Shown here: piece by piece, positions 1 to 5,953 of the stretch
Layout of the letters: each line of letters starts with the position of its first letter
Numbering within the stretch: position 1 is the stretch's first letter
Assembly (NCBI RefSeq): GCF_030453725.1
Contig: NZ_JAKDJU010000125.1
Coordinates: 1-8,992 of the forward strand
From: Brevibacterium picturae
GTDB taxonomy: Bacteria; Actinomycetota; Actinomycetes; Actinomycetales; Brevibacteriaceae
Length of the DNA: 8,992 bases
Reading direction: 5' to 3'
Made by a program: the position numbers and the translations under genes
Notes under the pieces: generated by a model
What the model was told of the DNA's origin: nothing
What the model saw: only the letters and a program-made list of their open reading frames with translations
Database searches by the model: none

Positions 1-91
1 CGTTCTGCGCAGCCCCCGCGTTCTGCGCGGACTTCGAGCCGTGGGTGCTGTTCTCGGCGCCCTTGACTCGGGTGTTCTTGTCACTGCTCAT
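1..91 (-). CDS. 5' end of an unidentified gene paired with the DUF5819 gene (partial)
   Basis: An ATG at position 91 opens a reading frame that stays open to the left edge and gives about 30 residues beginning MSSDKNTRVKGAENSTHGSK. The start lies inside the end of the DUF5819 gene with an 11-base overlap, and a GAGG Shine-Dalgarno sits 7 bases upstream (99-102), which supports translational coupling. The visible part is a hydrophilic N-terminal tail rich in Ser, Asn, Lys and Gln, with a small AQN-containing repeat, and holds no domain. From my knowledge of actinobacterial genomes, DUF5819 genes are often followed by a gene for an HTTM-domain membrane protein (related to the vitamin K-dependent gamma-carboxylase transmembrane domain), and a soluble tail before such a domain would fit. 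That identity is an inference from context; nothing in these residues shows it. Confidence 0.6.
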   Translation of the reverse strand, partial: MSSDKNTRVKGAENSTHGSKSAQNAGAAQN

Positions 92-872
92 CGGCGCACC
101 TCACTTCATCGGAGGCACAGAAGTACTTCGCGAATTCCTCCTGGGACTGGTGCGGTTCGGTCACCAGTGCGCGCCACCCGACCGGTACGGGTTGGATGTT
201 CGGTCGTTCGGCATTGTCGTCGTTGCGCTGCGCGAACGGCACGACGTTCTGGCGGGCGGCCTGGTACTGAACGCGCTGGACGTCCTCACCCCAGATCGCT
301 TGGGCCACCTGCGTGGCATAGGCCGTGGCCAAGTGCTCGCTTTCCAGGTACTCGTCGACGGTCCCGTCGGGATCGTCGTACTCTTCCAGCTTCGACGTGA
401 GCCGGTCGACGGAGTCATCGCCCTTGAAGTAGTCGAGTTTGACGATCGCCTTCTGATCGTTGGGCAGATCCTCCCACGACCCCTTGATGTCTGAGGCGAC
501 CCCGACGCCCAGGCCGGCCGACCGGGGTGGGAAGAGCCTGTAGGTCGAATGGTCGAGTTCGACATCGGTTGCACGAACCCACTCGGTGACCTTCTCTCCG
601 CCGTCGGCAGTCTTCACGACCGCACGAACGTCGAAGTAGTAGTCGCCGTTGATCGGTTCGGGAGCGAACACGCTCCACGACTGACCCCACAGCGGAATCA
701 TGTACTCGGAGAGAAGGTTCCCCGGCATCACCTGCCGCATCGTCGATGACGGTGCGATCCACAAAAAGCTTGCGAACAGGTGAAACGCCGTCAGCAGCAT
801 GGCAACAACCATCAGCACGCGTTTGACGGCGGGCCGACCGGCGGCCTTCGTCTCAGTCTTGTCTGTGTCCAT
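81..872 (-). CDS. DUF5819 family single-pass membrane protein
   Basis: The 263-residue protein has a basic N-terminal tail (about residues 1-18), one hydrophobic segment (about 19-40) and then a long hydrophilic region predicted to be extracytoplasmic. The first part after the membrane segment carries the sequence WGQSWSVFAPEP (62-73), which I recognise as the hallmark of DUF5819, a family of unknown function in actinobacteria. The C-terminal end has two closely spaced cysteines (C252 and C259) that could form a disulfide outside the cell. The start ATG at 872 has an AGGA Shine-Dalgarno about 6 bases upstream. The gene overlaps the following gene by 11 bases, so the two are probably co-transcribed and translated together. 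The biochemical role is unknown. The family call is from memory of the motif; the membrane topology is read directly from hydrophobicity. Confidence 0.8.
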   Translation of the reverse strand: MDTDKTETKAAGRPAVKRVLMVVAMLLTAFHLFASFLWIAPSSTMRQVMPGNLLSEYMIPLWGQSWSVFAPEPINGDYYFDVRAVVKTADGGEKVTEWVRATDVELDHSTYRLFPPRSAGLGVGVASDIKGSWEDLPNDQKAIVKLDYFKGDDSVDRLTSKLEEYDDPDGTVDEYLESEHLATAYATQVAQAIWGEDVQRVQYQAARQNVVPFAQRNDDNAERPNIQPVPVGWRALVTEPHQSQEEFAKYFCASDEVRCADEQ

Positions 873-950
873 CTCAGTCCTGGAATCTGGTGCGCCACTT
901 TGCGAAATCCGCCTTGACCAGAAGTGGACTGCTCAGGATTTCCCCAGTGA

Positions 951-979
951 CTAGGGTGCTTTCATACAGACTCTAGGGT
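951..979. repeat. Direct repeat CTAGGGT, two copies 22 bases apart
   Basis: CTAGGGT occurs at 951-957 and again at 973-979, each followed by a purine-type base and C (gC, aC). The 22-base spacing equals about two helical turns, placing both copies on the same DNA face, 79-107 bases upstream of the DUF5819 start. A possible minus-strand -10 (TATGAA, 961-966) lies between them, but I see no good -35, so the promoter itself is uncertain. A binding site for a dimeric regulator is possible, and chance cannot be excluded for 7-mers. Confidence 0.3.
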
Positions 980-1051
980 ACGTCAGTGATTCCGGAGTTT
1001 CAGCCCGAGCAACCGCAGTCTTTCGCGAACCCACCCTGCCAGAGTCTGTGT

Positions 1052-1075
1052 GCAGAAGTCCATCAGATCTTCTGC
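1052..1075 (-). terminator. Hairpin downstream of the CoA-transferase gene (second of two)
   Basis: GCAGAAG (1052-1058) and CTTCTGC (1069-1075) form a 7-bp perfect stem with a 10-base loop. It lies 93 bases beyond the stop of the CoA-transferase gene in the direction of transcription and behind another hairpin at 1090-1116. No T-run follows on the minus strand, which is common for actinobacterial terminators but also weakens the call. Confidence 0.3.
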
Positions 1076-1089
1076 GGGAGCCAGACCCG

Positions 1090-1116
1090 CATGCCTCGGT
1101 GCCTGACCCGGGCATG
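1090..1116 (-). terminator. Hairpin downstream of the CoA-transferase gene (first of two)
   Basis: Read on the minus strand, CATGCCCGG pairs with CCGAGGCATG as a 9-bp stem with one bulged A and an 8-base loop. It begins 52 bases after the CoA-transferase stop. With the second hairpin at 1052-1075 it could form a tandem terminator separating this gene from the DUF5819 gene, which is read in the same direction. No T-tract is present. Confidence 0.35.
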
Positions 1117-1167
1117 ACGCGGACGTGACTGCGAAGTGACCAACCGCGCCACCATGCGGATTCCGCC

Positions 1168-2343
1168 TCACAGTCGGCTGCGCAGCCAGTCCTTGACCGC
1201 CTCGGTGCTGTCTCCCAACTTCGGCGGCGCGAGATCGTAGCTGGCCGGAGTCTCGGACAGACGGATCGGATTGGCCACCGTCGGGATCACACGATCCCCG
1301 GCCCCCGCCTCGGCGACGGGCGCGAGACCCAGCGATGTCGCCAGGTCGAGGCCCTGGGCGATCGTGTTGATCGGGGCACACGGCAGACCGGCCGCGGACA
1401 GGATGTCGAACCATTCCTGGTTCGTCTTCTGACTCAATGCCGCGATGAGTTCGGGTTCGAGTTCGGCCCGGTTCTCGTTGCGGTCGGAGAAGTTCGCGAA
1501 GCGTTCATCCTCGGCCCACTCGGGGTGGCCCAGCACTGCGGCCAGCGACCGGAACTGGTTGTCGTTGCCGACGGCGATGATGATCTGCCCCTCGGCCGTG
1601 GGCATCGGCTGGTAGGGGTACAGGCTCGGGTGGGCGTTGCCCATGGCCTGCGGGACGACGCCGCCGGCCACATACGCCGAGGTCTGGTTCGCCAGCCCCG
1701 ACAGTGCCGAGGACAGCAGGTTCGTCTCCACCAGCTGTCCTTCGCCGGTGTCCTTGCGGTGGGCCAGTGCGGCGAGGATTCCGACCGTGGTGTGCAGGCC
1801 GGTGAACACGTCGACGACCGCCACTCCTGCCTTCACCGGGCCCGACTCCTGCGATCCGGTGACGCTCATGAAGCCGGACAGCCCCTGGATGAGCAGGTCG
1901 TAGCCGGGCTGCGGGTTGTCGCGGCCGAATCCGGTCACCGAGGCGTAGATGATGCCCGGGTTCTCGGCCTTGACGGTGTCGTAGTCGAGCCCGTACTTCG
2001 TCAGCCCACCGGCCTTGAAGTTCTCCACCAGAACGTCGGACCGCCTGGCCAGCTCCTGCGCCAGGCCCAGGTCCTCATCGTCTTTGAAGTCGAGGACCAC
2101 GGAGTGCTTGTTCCGGTTCGCCGTGAGGAAGTACGTCGCATCATCGCCTCGCCGAGGCGGCGCCCAGTGCCGTGTATCGTCACCGGTCCTGCCCTCGACC
2201 TTGATCACCGTGGCACCGAGATCGGCCAGCATCATCGTCGCGTAGGGACCGGCCAGGACACGGGAGAAATCGGCGACGACCACACCCGCCAACGGACCGG
2301 TGCCCGACCGAGAGAAGAGTTCCTGCAGATCCTGCTGTTCCAC
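1168..2343 (-). CDS. CaiB/BaiF family (family III) CoA transferase
   Basis: The predicted enzyme moves CoA from an acyl-CoA donor to an organic acid acceptor in the cytoplasm. With a GTG start at 2343 it has 391 residues, near the usual family length of about 400. Family features visible: the N-terminal block LAGPYATMMLADLGATVIKVE near residues 30-50, NRNKHSV (76-82), GYD with the expected catalytic Asp at about 149 followed by LLIQGLSGFMSVTG, and the GNAHPSLYPY block near 235-244. I chose the GTG because a perfect GGGAGG (2350-2355) lies 6 bases before it. An in-frame ATG at 2394 would add 17 residues but has no Shine-Dalgarno, lies at or next to the predicted transcription start, and adds an arginine-rich stretch not expected in the family. 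The gene is divergent from the agmatine deiminase gene. Substrates cannot be told from the sequence, and no acyl-CoA dehydrogenase or ligase partner is adjacent. Confidence 0.9.
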   Translation of the reverse strand: MEQQDLQELFSRSGTGPLAGVVVADFSRVLAGPYATMMLADLGATVIKVEGRTGDDTRHWAPPRRGDDATYFLTANRNKHSVVLDFKDDEDLGLAQELARRSDVLVENFKAGGLTKYGLDYDTVKAENPGIIYASVTGFGRDNPQPGYDLLIQGLSGFMSVTGSQESGPVKAGVAVVDVFTGLHTTVGILAALAHRKDTGEGQLVETNLLSSALSGLANQTSAYVAGGVVPQAMGNAHPSLYPYQPMPTAEGQIIIAVGNDNQFRSLAAVLGHPEWAEDERFANFSDRNENRAELEPELIAALSQKTNQEWFDILSAAGLPCAPINTIAQGLDLATSLGLAPVAEAGAGDRVIPTVANPIRLSETPASYDLAPPKLGDSTEAVKDWLRSRL

Positions 2344-2349
2344 GTGCTG

Positions 2350-2355
2350 CCTCCC
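2350..2355 (-). promoter_or_regulatory. Ribosome binding site deciding the GTG start of the CoA transferase
   Basis: On the minus strand GGGAGG is followed by 6 bases and then the GTG at 2343. It is the best Shine-Dalgarno in the neighbourhood and argues against the longer ATG start at 2394. Confidence 0.75.
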
Positions 2356-2369
2356 ATGGCGAGTACGAA

Positions 2370-2383
2370 CCCGGATATCCGGG
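2370..2383 (-). repeat. Perfect 14-bp palindrome in the CoA-transferase leader
   Basis: CCCGGATATCCGGG is its own reverse complement across all 14 bases. It lies between the predicted promoter (2404-2434) and the ribosome binding site (2350-2355), roughly 14-27 bases into the predicted transcript. It could be an operator where a bound repressor blocks transcription, or an RNA stem with a tight AUAU loop. No regulator gene is adjacent in the window. Confidence 0.5.
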
Positions 2384-2403
2384 CTTCCTGTCATTCACGC
2401 CAG

Positions 2404-2434
2404 ACTATACGGAGACCGAGAGCTCACTTCTCAA
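2404..2434 (-). promoter_or_regulatory. Predicted promoter of the CoA-transferase gene
   Basis: On the minus strand TTGAGA (2429-2434) is followed by a 19-base spacer and TATAGT (2404-2409). Both boxes are close to the housekeeping consensus (TTGACA, TATAAT), although the spacer is two bases longer than ideal. Transcription would start near 2397, giving a leader of about 54 bases to the GTG. Confidence 0.5.
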
Positions 2435-2469
2435 TGAGGCATCTCGCCGCCGGGCAGGTGCGGAATCCG

Positions 2470-2500
2470 TTGCCCTCCGTCAGTCGATCCTCGCTAGACT
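2470..2500 (+). promoter_or_regulatory. Predicted promoter of the agmatine deiminase family gene
   Basis: TTGCCC (2470-2475) and TAGACT (2495-2500) are separated by 19 bases. The -10 fits the actinobacterial TAnnnT pattern well and the -35 is partial. The transcript would start near 2507, about 36 bases before the ATG. Confidence 0.4.
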
Positions 2501-2542
2501 CAAGGACAAGCCAACGCTTCCTCTGACTCGAAGGGATGAACG

Positions 2543-3577
2543 ATGACGTTTCACATGCCCGCGGAAACTGCCGCCCATGACCGCATCTGGATGGCGTTCC
2601 CATCCTCCGGATACGCCTTGGGCGACACCGAAGCTGAGGCAGAGGCGGCCCGCCGCACCTGGGCCGCCGTGGCACGTGCCACCAGCGAGTTCACGCCGGT
2701 GACCGTCGTCGTCTCACCGTCGCAGACAGACAGCGCCCGCCGCCACCTCGGCGAGGGGATCAAGCATCCGATCACCGTCGTCAACGCCGAACTCGACGAC
2801 GCGTGGATGCGTGACATCGGTCCGAGCTTCGTCGTCGACGACAACCGAAAACTGCATGCGGTGGACTGGGTCTTCAACGGCTGGGGTGCCCAGGAATGGG
2901 CGAGATGGGATCACGATCAGCACATCGGCCGCTTTGTCGCGAACCAGGCAGGCGTCCCGATCCTGGACTCCCAGCTGCGCAACGAGGGCGGCGGCTTCCA
3001 CGTCGACGGACGGGGCACCGTGCTGGCCACACGCAGTGTGCAGTTGGATCCGGGCCGCAACACCGATCTGACCGAAGCCGATGTGGAAGCCGAATTCGCC
3101 CGCACCATCGGGGCGAAGAAGGTCATCTGGCTCGACCACGGCCTCTACCGCGACAATCAGACCTTCGGCACGCGCGGCCACGTCGACATCGTCGCGGCCA
3201 TGCCCAGCCCCGGCGTCGTCCTCATCCACGATCAGCGCAATCCCGAACACCCTGACTTCGAATTCTCTCAGCAGCTCAAGACCCGCTTCACCGCTGAGAC
3301 CACCGCGGACGGTCAGCACTTCGAGATCGTGGCGATCCCCGCCCCCGAGGTGCTGCGCGATGACGAGGACTGGGTCGACTATTCCTACGTCAACCACCTC
3401 GTCACCAATGACGGGGTCATCGCCTGCACCTTCGACGATCCGATGGACGCCGAGGCCGTCGCGGTCCTGGAGAAGGTCTACCCGGGGCGCACGGTCGTCG
3501 GCGTCGACGCCCGCGAACTCTATGCCCGCGGCGGTGGAATCCACTGCATCACCCAGCAGCAGCCCACGGTCAGCTGA
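2543..3577 (+). CDS. Agmatine deiminase / peptidylarginine deiminase-like protein
   Basis: The 344-residue cytoplasmic enzyme belongs to the guanidino-modifying superfamily. In agmatine deiminases the reaction is agmatine plus water to N-carbamoylputrescine and ammonia, a step in polyamine synthesis or arginine breakdown. Visible active-site elements: WMRDIGP (88-94, Asp91), NEGGGFHVDG (147-156), GHVD with His213 and Asp215, and GGGIHCITQQQP at the C terminus with the expected nucleophile Cys335. All expected catalytic residues are present. In classic agmatine deiminases the last motif usually reads GGGNIHC; aligned on the Cys, this protein has Gly where Asn is usual, so substrate preference may differ. 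The ATG at 2543 has AAGGGA (2531-2536) 6 bases upstream. No N-carbamoylputrescine amidohydrolase gene, the usual next step, and no agmatine transporter is adjacent. The gene seems to stand alone, divergent from the CoA transferase. The superfamily call is firm; agmatine as substrate is likely but not proven. Confidence 0.9.
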   Translation: MTFHMPAETAAHDRIWMAFPSSGYALGDTEAEAEAARRTWAAVARATSEFTPVTVVVSPSQTDSARRHLGEGIKHPITVVNAELDDAWMRDIGPSFVVDDNRKLHAVDWVFNGWGAQEWARWDHDQHIGRFVANQAGVPILDSQLRNEGGGFHVDGRGTVLATRSVQLDPGRNTDLTEADVEAEFARTIGAKKVIWLDHGLYRDNQTFGTRGHVDIVAAMPSPGVVLIHDQRNPEHPDFEFSQQLKTRFTAETTADGQHFEIVAIPAPEVLRDDEDWVDYSYVNHLVTNDGVIACTFDDPMDAEAVAVLEKVYPGRTVVGVDARELYARGGGIHCITQQQPTVS

Positions 3578-3621
3578 ACGCAGAAGCACTGTACCTTTTC
3601 CACAAACCTGAGACGATATCC

Positions 3622-3650
3622 TTTCACTGTGGAACCATCGGCAGTATAAG
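3622..3650 (+). promoter_or_regulatory. Predicted promoter of the YtxH-like gene
   Basis: TTTCAC (3622-3627), a 17-base spacer and TATAAG (3645-3650) fit a housekeeping promoter. Transcription would start near 3657, leaving a leader of about 100 bases, so this small gene need not be co-transcribed with the deiminase gene 182 bases upstream. Confidence 0.4.
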
Positions 3651-3680
3651 GTGGTGAACCAGGGCACAGCGCCGATGCGC

Positions 3681-3705
3681 ACGACCGTCGACCATCGTCG
3701 GTCGT
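3681..3705 (+). repeat. Inverted repeat in the leader of the YtxH-like gene
   Basis: ACGACCG (3681-3687) and CGGTCGT (3699-3705) form a 7-bp stem with an 11-base loop. It lies downstream of the predicted promoter and about 40 bases before the ribosome binding site. It may be an RNA stem in the leader, or the terminator of the upstream deiminase gene if the promoter call is wrong. No T-tract follows. Confidence 0.3.
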
Positions 3706-3744
3706 CGCACTCGACAGTGTCGCATGCAGTCACGGCACGCTGAG

Positions 3745-3750
3745 AAGGAG
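3745..3750 (+). promoter_or_regulatory. Ribosome binding site deciding the start of the YtxH-like gene
   Basis: AAGGAG lies 9 bases before the ATG at 3760. The earlier in-frame ATG at 3724 has no Shine-Dalgarno and would place this site inside the coding region. Confidence 0.7.
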
Positions 3751-3759
3751 AGCAGGAAG

Positions 3760-4131
3760 ATGAAGAAGCGATTGATTCTCCTGGCTGGTCTGGGAGTCGG
3801 TTACGTACTCGGATCACGCACCGGACGTCAGAGCTACGAAAAGCTCAAGGCCCAGGCACAGGATCTCTGGACCGACCCGCGAGTGCAGGACACCGTTGAG
3901 AAGGCCAACCAGTCGATCCGCGACAAGTCCCCGGCCGTCGCCGATGCCGTCCAGACGGCAGCCGACAAGGTCAACGCCGCAACCGGAAACGGCGCAGCCG
4001 GCGCTGGAGCAGGCACGGGTGCAGCGGGCAGCAGGCCCGCAGGAACCCCGCCGGTCAAGGACGATGTCATCGCCGATCCCGAACGCGACCTCGACGACGA
4101 GGGCCCTGCCGGCCTCTCCGAGGACACCTGA
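3760..4131 (+). CDS. Small YtxH-like membrane-anchored protein
   Basis: The 123-residue protein starts with MKKRLILLAGLGVGYVLGSR, a short glycine-rich hydrophobic helix (about 4-18) typical of YtxH-like proteins common in actinobacteria. It then has an amphipathic helical stretch (about 25-75, with SYEKLKAQAQDLW and VQDTVEKANQSI), an Ala/Gly linker (about 72-98), and an acidic tail (101-123, containing ADPERDLDDEG). Related proteins in Bacillus are general-stress genes, but no function is established for the actinobacterial ones. I chose the ATG at 3760 because of the strong AAGGAG before it; the longer start at 3724 would add a charged tail ahead of the membrane helix. It is monocistronic by context: its own predicted promoter lies upstream and a strong hairpin downstream. 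The short helix suggests either a single membrane pass or a monotopic anchor. Confidence 0.8.
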   Translation: MKKRLILLAGLGVGYVLGSRTGRQSYEKLKAQAQDLWTDPRVQDTVEKANQSIRDKSPAVADAVQTAADKVNAATGNGAAGAGAGTGAAGSRPAGTPPVKDDVIADPERDLDDEGPAGLSEDT

Positions 4132-4152
4132 CCTGCAGTCTCAGGCAACAGC

Positions 4153-4197
4153 CGACAACGCTCCCGCACGCTGCTCCAGTGTGCGGGAGCGTTGTCG
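4153..4197. terminator. Bidirectional terminator, 17-bp perfect stem
   Basis: Positions 4153-4169 pair perfectly with 4181-4197 (17 bp, about two-thirds GC) around an 11-base loop. The stem lies 21 bases after the YtxH-like stop and 33 bases after the cardiolipin synthase stop on the opposite strand. Its position between two convergent gene ends and its symmetry indicate termination in both directions. Neither side has a clear T-run. Confidence 0.85.
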
Positions 4198-4230
4198 TTG
4201 CCGGCCGAATCCCGCGCGCCGTCGAGCTCT

Positions 4231-5727
4231 CTAGAGCAGTGAGCTCGTGAGCCTGGCGACGTTCTCCACATACTTGTGCAGCAGCGGCCGGTCGCTCCAC
4301 TCGTCGGCGTCGAGCTCGACCGAGTTCGGCGCATACCTCTGCGCTTCGAGCTCGTACATCCGCGTGGTGAACTCCTTGTCGACGATGAACATGGTGACCT
4401 CCATGTTCATCGCGAACGACCGCTCATCCATGTTCGAGGATCCGATGATCGAGACCTCGTCGTCGATCATGAGGAACTTCGAATGCAGCACGGTCGGGGC
4501 GTGATAGAGGAAGATCCGGACTCCGGCTCGCACGAGATCGGCGTAATAGGACTGCTGTGCCCGCTGGGTGACCCAATGGTCGCTCGTCGCTCCCACATAC
4601 AGGCGCACGTCGACTCCGGACCGGGCCTCGGTCGTGAGCGCGTGCATCAGTGATTCGTCGGGCACGAAGTACGGTGAGCAGACGACGACGCTGCGGTTCG
4701 CGTTGTAGATGAGATGGTTGAACAGACGCAGGTTGTTCTCGTCTTCGAACCCGGGCCCCGACGGAACCACCTGCGCCTGGATGCCGCCGTTCTGCGGTGC
4801 CCGCAGCTCTCCCTGTGAGGGTTCGTCGAAGAGCTCACCCGTCTCCGAATACCAGTCCGTGACGAACACCGCATCGAGTTCGTCGACGACCGGCCCGGTG
4901 CATCTCAACGACAGATCCATCCACTGGAAGCCCTTCCGCCGGTTGCGCCGCTTGTTGTACGACCGGTCGATGATGTTCTGCGAGCCGGTGAAGGCGACCT
5001 CGGCGTCGACGACGAGGATCTTCCGGTGGTTGCGCAGGTCGGGTCGCTGATACTCGCCCTTCCAGGGCCGGATCGGCAGGGCCCGTCGCCAGGCCACACC
5101 CGAAGAATCGAGCCTCTTGACCAGCTCCGAGTACCCCGGATACCCCAATGAGCCCAGGTGGTCGATGAGGATCCGCACCTCCACCCCACGCTCGTGCGCG
5201 GCCAGCAGCGATTCGAAGAGCCGCCTCGTCGTGTCATCGATCGCGACGATGTAGAACTCGAAGTGGACGAAGCTCGTGGCCGCGTCGATCCGATCGGCCA
5301 TCGCCTCCATGCAGGCGTGATTGTCGGTGTGGAGTTCGAAGGCATTGCCGTGTGTCATCGGCAGTGCGCCCAGATCGTAGTTCAGCTGCGCTGCCGTGTT
5401 CAGCGGTTCGGGCATGTGGGCGGAATCGCCGATGATCGCCTGGTCATCGGTCTGATCACGGAAGATGTCGTTGACGAGCATCTGCTTGCTCCGACGACGC
5501 TTCGGCAGCTTCGCGGATCCGAGCAGCAGGAACGCAAGAATCCCGACATAGGGGATAAGGAAGATCGCGAGCAGCCACCCGAGCGCGACCGACGGTCTGC
5601 GGTTGTGCGGAATCCAACCCAGCGCGACGATGCGGATGATCATGTCGACTGCCAGGAGTGTGAATATCAGCCAGTTGGGCCACGCCTGGTCGATCGTGAA
5701 GAAGGGGTAGATCTCCAATCCTCTCAT
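4231..5727 (-). CDS. cls: Cardiolipin synthase (two-HKD phospholipase D type)
   Basis: The 498-residue membrane enzyme is predicted to make cardiolipin by phosphatidyl transfer, in ClsA-type enzymes from two phosphatidylglycerol molecules with release of glycerol. Two N-terminal membrane helices (about 17-37 and 47-70) form the usual PLDc_N anchor and are followed by a basic KRRRSK stretch. Both HKD catalytic motifs are intact: HRKILVVD (His234, Lys236, Asp241) followed by GSQN, and HSKFLMID (His415, Lys417, Asp422) followed by GSSN. Length and order match the bacterial ClsA type. The ATG at 5727 has only a weak ribosome binding site (AGGG about 8 bases upstream), but the membrane helix begins soon after it and no better start is seen. 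Many actinobacteria, such as Mycobacterium, instead use a CDP-alcohol phosphatidyltransferase type of cardiolipin synthase, so the PLD type marks this lineage. The gene is divergent from the Nudix gene and convergent with the YtxH-like gene. Confidence 0.93.
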   Translation of the reverse strand: MRGLEIYPFFTIDQAWPNWLIFTLLAVDMIIRIVALGWIPHNRRPSVALGWLLAIFLIPYVGILAFLLLGSAKLPKRRRSKQMLVNDIFRDQTDDQAIIGDSAHMPEPLNTAAQLNYDLGALPMTHGNAFELHTDNHACMEAMADRIDAATSFVHFEFYIVAIDDTTRRLFESLLAAHERGVEVRILIDHLGSLGYPGYSELVKRLDSSGVAWRRALPIRPWKGEYQRPDLRNHRKILVVDAEVAFTGSQNIIDRSYNKRRNRRKGFQWMDLSLRCTGPVVDELDAVFVTDWYSETGELFDEPSQGELRAPQNGGIQAQVVPSGPGFEDENNLRLFNHLIYNANRSVVVCSPYFVPDESLMHALTTEARSGVDVRLYVGATSDHWVTQRAQQSYYADLVRAGVRIFLYHAPTVLHSKFLMIDDEVSIIGSSNMDERSFAMNMEVTMFIVDKEFTTRMYELEAQRYAPNSVELDADEWSDRPLLHKYVENVARLTSSLL

Positions 5728-5794
5728 TTCCGCGCCCTACCGGTCTGCGGGCTGTCGGTGCCCGGTGCCGCTCGCCGACTCTCATGACGCAGCA

Positions 5795-5810
5795 CTCAAG
5801 ACGGCTTGAG
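5795..5810. repeat. Short inverted repeat between cls and the Nudix gene
   Basis: CTCAAG (5795-5800), four bases, then CTTGAG (5805-5810) make a symmetric 16-base site in the 226-base divergent region, 68 bases upstream of the cls start. It could be an operator or chance. The rest of this region includes a direct repeat of GCCGCTGCGG (5873-5882 and 5906-5915, 33 bases apart) and a possible -10 CATACT (5918-5923) for the Nudix gene without a clear -35. Confidence 0.3.
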
Positions 5811-5953
5811 GAATTCGCCGTCGTTCCTCTCTGCTGCCCATCGTATCCTGCCGCGTGAATCCTCCGATTCCTGCCGCTGCGGCCCACCCCGCTTCTGCCT
5901 GGCCCGCCGCTGCGGGGCATACTGGGAGGTGACGACCAGACCGAGAAGCGAAG

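Noticed and set aside
1..28. Direct repeat CGTTCTGCGC (1-10 and 19-28)
   Set aside because: It encodes a short AQN-containing repeat in the tail of the partial gene and looks like ordinary low-complexity coding sequence.
895..927. Inverted repeat CCACTT ... AAGTGG upstream of the DUF5819 gene
   Set aside because: Six-base arms 21 bases apart are expected by chance in a few hundred bases.
983..1414. Minus-strand open frame of 143 codons across the CoA-transferase 3' end
   Set aside because: It overlaps the well-supported CoA transferase in another frame and has a composition typical of GC-rich shadow frames, with many Arg, Gly and Pro and no domain.
1525..2526. Plus-strand open frame of 333 codons opposite the CoA transferase
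   Set aside because: Long antisense frames are expected in GC-rich genes. The translation has no recognisable domain, and the opposite strand encodes a clear enzyme.
3724..3759. Longer start for the YtxH-like gene at ATG 3724
   Set aside because: It has no Shine-Dalgarno, and the strong AAGGAG would lie within its coding sequence.
2714..3817. Minus-strand open frame of 367 codons opposite the deiminase gene
   Set aside because: It is antisense to a gene with an intact active site, and its Val/Asp/Ala-rich translation looks like mirrored codons and no known family.
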